DNA from: AR12 sp036265915
Lineage (GTDB): Bacteria > Methylomirabilota > Methylomirabilia > Rokubacteriales > CSP1-6
Assembly (NCBI GenBank): GCA_036265915.1
Contig: DATAOC010000010.1
Location: 1 to 16,372, forward strand
Reading direction: 5' to 3'
Length of the DNA stretch: 16,372 nucleotides
The position numbers were made by a program, and so were the translations under genes. The notes under the pieces were generated by a model, which searched no databases, was not told the origin of the DNA, and saw only the letters and a program-made list of their open reading frames with translations. Position 1 is the stretch's first letter. Every line of letters starts with the position of its first letter. Of the stretch, positions 12,743 through 16,372 are shown piece by piece.

Positions 12743-14334
12743 GCGCCGGGCGGCGCGCCGGCCCCGCCACGACGTCGCTCCGCCGCGCGCTCCGCCTCGA
12801 GCCGCTCGAGGTCGACCGGCGAGTGGTCGGCGAAGCTCATGGCGGCGGCGATGGCGCGGTGCCCCGCCTGCTCGGCGATGAGCCGGTGCATCGTCTGCGC
12901 GATGCGCCGGTACGACGGGTGGCCCTGCGGCGCGCTGCGGAGCTCGATGAGGTGCATCGCCTCGCGCGCGTTCATGTCCAGGTAGAACCGGACGCGATAC
13001 GCCATGGCGACGGCGTAGGGGGCCACCTCGGGCAGTCCGGCGGCGGTGATGGCGTCGTGCAGCCGCGCGGAGGCGCCCAGCGTGCTGGCCCAGTCGTCGT
13101 GCGCGCCCGCCTCCTCCACCGCCTCCGGAACGACGTAGCCGTGGCGCGGCGACAGCCGCTGCCACTCGAGCGACAGCAAGCGGTGCCGCTGCAAGTCGCG
13201 GAAGGCGCCGTAGTCGCCGAGCACGTCGAACCGATACGCGGTCCGCTCGAAGGCACGCCCCGGCTTGTGACGGCGGTTCGTGCGCTTGCCCACGTAGGCG
13301 GCCAGCACGGCGCCTCGCTCGGCCTCGCTCATGCGGCGGGCAGCGGCGAGCAGCTGATCGTCGGGCAGCGAGGACACGGCGTAGAGCGCCGCCGCGACCA
13401 CCTTCACCTCGCCCTCGGGATCCCAATCAGTGAGCGTGACCTCTGCGCGCGGCTCGGGCGCGGCGTCGCCCAGCGCCTGCTCCGCCGCGCGCTCGGCGTT
13501 CGCGCGCGTCTGCGCGAGATAGGCGGTCCAGGCGCCGCCGCGCTCGGCGAGGTCGACGCGCCGCAAGAAGGCGGGGATCACCTTGCGCAGCTCGACCAGC
13601 ATGAGGTCGGCATACGCACGCACTTCGCGCAGCGGGTGCGCGCGCATGCGGAGCAGGAGCTGCTCGTAGGCCTGGCCGGTGCCGAAGATGCCGACGTTCG
13701 AGACGGTGGCGGCCGGCAGCAGCCCGCGCAGCGTGTCGAGCGCCTTCGCGCGAAGCGTCGTGCGCCACACCGCCTCCGAGGTGGCGGCGTCGCGCGGGAA
13801 GCGACGCTCGAAGTGCTCGCGCATGCGCGGCAGCCAGGCGCGATAGACGTCGAAGGCGCTGTCCAGGGTCGCGACGTAGCGGTCGCGCAGCGGGCCGACG
13901 AGCTCGGCCGGGACGTGATAGCGATAGCGCCCGGCCGGACGATCGTCGTACGGGATGTAGCGCGTGGACTGCTCGAGATAGGCCATGAGGCGTCCCCACT
14001 CGAGCACCTTGGTCAGGATGTTCGAGGCGCCCTCGCACGCGAGGTGCACGCCGCCGAGCTGCGCGACGGAGTCATCGCCGTACTCGAAGAACACGCGCTC
14101 GTAGAGCTGCTCGGCGCGCTCGGTGCTTGCCGCGGGCGGCGGCGATGCCGTCCCGCCGGCGGCGAACTCGTCGAGGTACAGCCGCCGCAGCGACTTGGGG
14201 GAGCGGGAGTAGCGCGCGAACAGGGCGCCCTTCACGACCTCGGGAAGGTTGACGAGCGCGAAGACGGGGCCGTCGAGGTTCGTGAAGTACGGCGCGAGGA
14301 CGGCGCGCTCGGCCGGCGTGAACGCCTCGGTCAT
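12739..14334 (-). CDS. thyX: Double-length FAD-dependent thymidylate synthase (ThyX family)
   Basis: A 531-residue protein with two ThyX-like halves; classical ThyX is about 220-250 residues. The first half has EYGDDSVAQLGGVHLACEGA (84-103) and LEWGRLMAYLEQSTRYI (111-127), where the RHR of the ThyX motif is absent but QSTRY is kept. The second half has DLQRHRLLSLEWQRLSPRHG (380-399): RHR at 383-385 is kept, but the serine expected seven residues later is R393, with S395 two residues further and S388 inside. ThyX makes dTMP from dUMP using methylene-tetrahydrofolate, FAD and NADPH. Here the two halves may combine into one pseudo-symmetric unit. It is 12 bases after azlD with no Shine-Dalgarno, probably in the same transcript. 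Family assignment is good; whether it is a working thymidylate synthase is less sure. Confidence 0.8.
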   Translation of the reverse strand: MTEAFTPAERAVLAPYFTNLDGPVFALVNLPEVVKGALFARYSRSPKSLRRLYLDEFAAGGTASPPPAASTERAEQLYERVFFEYGDDSVAQLGGVHLACEGASNILTKVLEWGRLMAYLEQSTRYIPYDDRPAGRYRYHVPAELVGPLRDRYVATLDSAFDVYRAWLPRMREHFERRFPRDAATSEAVWRTTLRAKALDTLRGLLPAATVSNVGIFGTGQAYEQLLLRMRAHPLREVRAYADLMLVELRKVIPAFLRRVDLAERGGAWTAYLAQTRANAERAAEQALGDAAPEPRAEVTLTDWDPEGEVKVVAAALYAVSSLPDDQLLAAARRMSEAERGAVLAAYVGKRTNRRHKPGRAFERTAYRFDVLGDYGAFRDLQRHRLLSLEWQRLSPRHGYVVPEAVEEAGAHDDWASTLGASARLHDAITAAGLPEVAPYAVAMAYRVRFYLDMNAREAMHLIELRSAPQGHPSYRRIAQTMHRLIAEQAGHRAIAAAMSFADHSPVDLERLEAERAAERRRGGAGAPPGA

Positions 14335-14346
14335 GCGGGGACGATC

Positions 14347-14667
14347 TTAGCCGACGGCGCGCAGCAGTGCCACCACGCCGACGGCGGCGGCCACGGATAC
14401 GAAGAGGTTGACGCGCCAGGCGGCGAGCAGCAGGACGACGACGGCGCCCCACAGGGCCGGCTGTCCGAGTCCGACCGCGAGCCGGCCATCGCGCACGAGC
14501 ACCATCGGGATCGCGAGCGCGGGCAGCACCGCGATCGGCACCAGCCGGAGCCAGAGCCGCACGCGCGGCGGCAGCGGCCGGCGCGCGAGCGCCAGGAAGA
14601 GCGGCGCGCGAGTCAGGTAGGTCGCCACCGCCATGCCGACGATGGTGAGCCAGACGTGGCCTCTCAC
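14347..14667 (-). CDS. azlD: AzlD-type branched-chain amino acid exporter subunit
   Basis: A 106-residue membrane protein with three to four hydrophobic helices (about 5-27, 40-60, 68-85, 87-104). The N-terminal TYLTRAPLF (16-24) and the hydrophobic RLVPIAVLPALAIP (41-54) match the AzlD layout. By family it is the small partner of AzlC in an exporter of branched-chain amino acids or their analogues. The GTG start at 14667 overlaps the AzlC stop as GTGA, which is typical of azlCD and argues for a coupled complex. The longer frame reaching 15048 is antiparallel shadow of azlC. The thyX gene follows after 12 bases. Confidence 0.85.
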   Translation of the reverse strand: MRGHVWLTIVGMAVATYLTRAPLFLALARRPLPPRVRLWLRLVPIAVLPALAIPMVLVRDGRLAVGLGQPALWGAVVVLLLAAWRVNLFVSVAAAVGVVALLRAVG

Positions 14668-15368
14668 GCGGGGTCCACCGGCAGCAGCAGCGCGCCGGCA
14701 GCGCTGGCGACGAGACCCGCGATGACGATGTGCCAGTTGCCGGGCACGGCGAGGGCCAGCGCCAGCGCCAGGACCGCTGCCCCGATGGCGACGAGCCAGT
14801 CGCTGCGCCGCCGCAGCTGCACGGCCGCCAGCGACAGGAAGACGGCGGGGAACGCGAAATCCAGGCCGTAGCGCTCCGGGTCCCGCACGAGTCCGCCGAG
14901 CAGCGTGCCGACCACCACGCCGCCGACGAAGGCGCCCGATATGGCGAGCGCGCTGCCGATGTAGACGCCGGGATGCGGCGGGCTCGAGCGCGCGGCCGCC
15001 ACCGCGAACGACTCGTCGTTGATCACGTGCGCGATGAGGACGAGCCACGCGCGGCGGAACGAGCGGAACGAGGGGGCCAGCGTGGCGGCCATGAGGTAGT
15101 GCCGCATGTTGACCACGTACGTCGTGACCACCACGCTCAGCACGGGCGCGCCAGCGGCGATCATTGGCACCGCGACGAACTGCGAGGCGCCGGCGAAGAC
15201 GAGGAGCGACATGCCCCAGATCTCGGCGTGCCGGAGCCCCGACTGCACCGCCAGGCCCCCGAACACGGTGCCGTAGACGAACACGGAGGGGACGAGCGGA
15301 AGCGAGGCGACGAGCCCCTCGCGCGTCGACAGGTTATCCCTGCTTGAAGACGGCGGCATTCTCGGCAT
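14664..15368 (-). CDS. azlC: AzlC-type branched-chain amino acid exporter subunit
   Basis: A 234-residue inner-membrane protein. The conserved blocks of AzlC are visible: FVYGTVFGGLA (30-40), VFAGASQFVAV (57-67), VNMRHYLMAATLAP (86-99) and LDFAFPAVFLSL (169-180). There are several hydrophobic helices near 20-42, 50-84, 108-125, 136-160, 168-183 and 192-230. With AzlD it should export branched-chain amino acids. The start at 15368 is supported by AGGAG on the minus strand (plus 15378-15382), nine bases from the ATG. It heads an azlC-azlD-thyX set and is divergent from the secreted cyclase-family gene with only 51 bases between the start codons. Confidence 0.9.
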   Translation of the reverse strand: MPRMPPSSSRDNLSTREGLVASLPLVPSVFVYGTVFGGLAVQSGLRHAEIWGMSLLVFAGASQFVAVPMIAAGAPVLSVVVTTYVVNMRHYLMAATLAPSFRSFRRAWLVLIAHVINDESFAVAAARSSPPHPGVYIGSALAISGAFVGGVVVGTLLGGLVRDPERYGLDFAFPAVFLSLAAVQLRRRSDWLVAIGAAVLALALALAVPGNWHIVIAGLVASAAGALLLPVDPA

Positions 15369-15373
15369 AGGAT
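15344..15373 (+). promoter_or_regulatory. Candidate promoter of the cyclase-family gene, inside azlC
   Basis: TTGAAG (15344-15349), an 18-base spacer and TAGGAT (15368-15373) resemble a sigma-70 promoter. The leader would be about 40 bases, including the AAGGAG ribosome site. Most of it lies within the 5' coding end of divergent azlC, because the two genes are only 51 bases apart. Confidence 0.3.
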
Positions 15374-15419
15374 GTGGCTCCTTTTTTCGCGCCGTGCCCC
15401 TTCACAAGGAGTGGCTCTC

Positions 15420-16372
15420 ATGAAGCTCGCCGTCGTCCTCGCCGCGTTCCTCGTGGTCCTCGGCTCCGCGTCGCTGGCCCTCGCGCAGACCGACTGTAGC
15501 AAGATCGTCCCGGCCTCCCCGTTTGGCCCCAACGACGAGACGGGCGCCACCAATCGCGTGACTCCAGCCGTCACGAAAGCCGCCGCGGCAGAGATCCAGG
15601 AGGGCAAGGTCATCCCGCTCTCCTATGTCCTCAAGGACGGCGTGCCGCTGTTCGGCAGCCGCTTCACCAAGAGCATCCTCACCGCCACGTCGCTGGCGCC
15701 CGGCGCTGCATTCGGCGAGAACCAGCTGACGTACATGGAGGACACGTGGCTCAGCCAGAGCCACGTCGGCACGCACCTCGACGGCATGGGACACATCGGA
15801 CGCCAGGACTGCTATTACAACCGCACCGCGATGGGCAAGTACATCACGCAGAACTACATCACCAAGCTCGGTCTGGAGCACCTGAAGTCGTTCGCCACGC
15901 GCGGTGTCGTGATCGACGCCGTCAAGGTATTTCAGGCCGCGGGCAAGCTGAAGACGAACTCCGCGTGCAAGAAGCCATGCCTCGACGCGGGCACGGTCAT
16001 CACCGCCGCCGACCTGCAGGCCGGCCTCAAGATGTACAACGTCACGCTTCGGGAAGGTGACATCGTCGTGATCCACACAGGCTGGGGCGACCTCTTCGAG
16101 CAGTTCCCGGCGCAGAACGCGACATTCAACAGCGGCGAGCCCGGCATCGGCAAGGAGGCGGCGAGCTGGCTGGCCTCCCAGAAGGTGGTCGCGGTCGGCG
16201 CCGACTCGTGGGCGGTCGAGGTGATCCCGAACGAGAATCCGAAGGAAGCGTTCATCGTGCACAACATGCTGTTGACCGACAACGGCATCCACATCATCGA
16301 GAACGTGCGGACAGACCTGATCGCGGCCGAGGCGGCCAGAACCAACCGTGCGACGTTCTTCTTCAACATGAC
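15420..16372 (+). CDS. Secreted cyclase-family (kynurenine formamidase-like) metalloenzyme, cut by window edge
   Basis: At least 317 residues; the frame is open at the right edge. MKLAVVLAAF followed by a hydrophobic stretch ending ALAQT predicts a Sec signal peptide cut near residue 22-23. The metal motif HVGTHLDGMGH at 115-125 (H115, H119, D121, H125) is the HxGTHxDxxxH signature of the cyclase/kynurenine formamidase family. A later GDIVVIHTGW (213-222) and GADSWAVEV (260-268) fit the family fold. Members hydrolyse amide or ester bonds, often opening or closing rings; the substrate is unknown. Four mature cysteines (26, 131, 183, 187) could form disulphides outside the cytoplasm. AAGGAG (15406-15411), eight bases before the ATG, fixes the start. 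Classical cytosolic members are nearer 210-260 residues, so this is an enlarged exported form. Confidence 0.88.
   Translation, partial: MKLAVVLAAFLVVLGSASLALAQTDCSKIVPASPFGPNDETGATNRVTPAVTKAAAAEIQEGKVIPLSYVLKDGVPLFGSRFTKSILTATSLAPGAAFGENQLTYMEDTWLSQSHVGTHLDGMGHIGRQDCYYNRTAMGKYITQNYITKLGLEHLKSFATRGVVIDAVKVFQAAGKLKTNSACKKPCLDAGTVITAADLQAGLKMYNVTLREGDIVVIHTGWGDLFEQFPAQNATFNSGEPGIGKEAASWLASQKVVAVGADSWAVEVIPNENPKEAFIVHNMLLTDNGIHIIENVRTDLIAAEAARTNRATFFFNM

Noticed and set aside
12823..14871. A 682-codon rightward open frame antisense to thyX and azlCD
   Set aside because: It has composition typical of a shadow frame (R, G, A, H, V-rich), crosses three well-supported genes on the other strand and shows no domain.
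1..16372. CRISPR array, insertion sequence or defence island
   Set aside because: No regularly spaced identical repeats, terminal inverted repeats, transposase motifs or known defence genes were found by reading both strands.

Overview
The window is a stretch of very GC-rich chromosome (roughly 70 % G+C by eye) with dense, mostly short-spaced genes on both strands. I see no transposase, integrase, phage gene, CRISPR array or rRNA. The gene set is housekeeping and metabolic: a MoxR/CoxE-like pair, an M48 protease, a lyase of the isocitrate lyase/PEP mutase superfamily, a nickel permease, tRNA-Arg, a large hybrid kinase, tandem M20 amidohydrolases, a Cu/Zn superoxide dismutase lipoprotein, citrate synthase, double-length ThyX, AzlCD and a secreted cyclase-family protein. 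This would suit an uncultured soil bacterium of the Rokubacteria/Methylomirabilota kind, or a high-GC deltaproteobacterial or acidobacterial lineage. That placement is impression only; no marker gene here settles it.

Left part (1-4614). A leftward pair, moxR-type AAA+ ATPase then a VWA (CoxE-like) protein running off the left edge, is divergent from a rightward pair, M48 protease then ICL/PEPM lyase. The lyase stop codon abuts the stop of a leftward stand-alone receiver-like protein. That gene is divergent from a rightward UreH/NiCoT-type nickel or cobalt permease, which is followed by a leftward tRNA-Arg(TCG).

Middle (4615-11230). A small rightward CxxC/CxxC protein meets a leftward 1032-residue hybrid histidine kinase (Cache-HAMP-PAS-GAF-HisKA-HATPase-REC). 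The kinase shares a 232-bp divergent control region, containing a perfect 20-bp inverted repeat, with a rightward three-gene operon: two paralogous M20 amidohydrolases and a SodC lipoprotein, joined by GTGA and ATGA stop/start overlaps.

Right part (11211-16372). Citrate synthase runs leftward, its 3' end overlapping sodC by 20 bp. Divergent from it is an 80-residue BldC/MerR-like DNA-binding protein. Between them is an AT-rich island in which five TTG(A/C) units recur at exactly 10-bp steps. This is the most interesting signal in the window: a candidate dedicated regulator with a head-to-tail operator array controlling a central-carbon enzyme. Then comes a leftward azlC-azlD-thyX cluster, with AzlD overlapping AzlC and a double-length ThyX with an unusual active-site motif. 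Finally a rightward secreted cyclase-family metalloenzyme is cut by the right edge.

Several genes have a -10-like hexamer only 6 to 11 bases before the start codon, hinting that leaderless or near-leaderless transcripts are common here.
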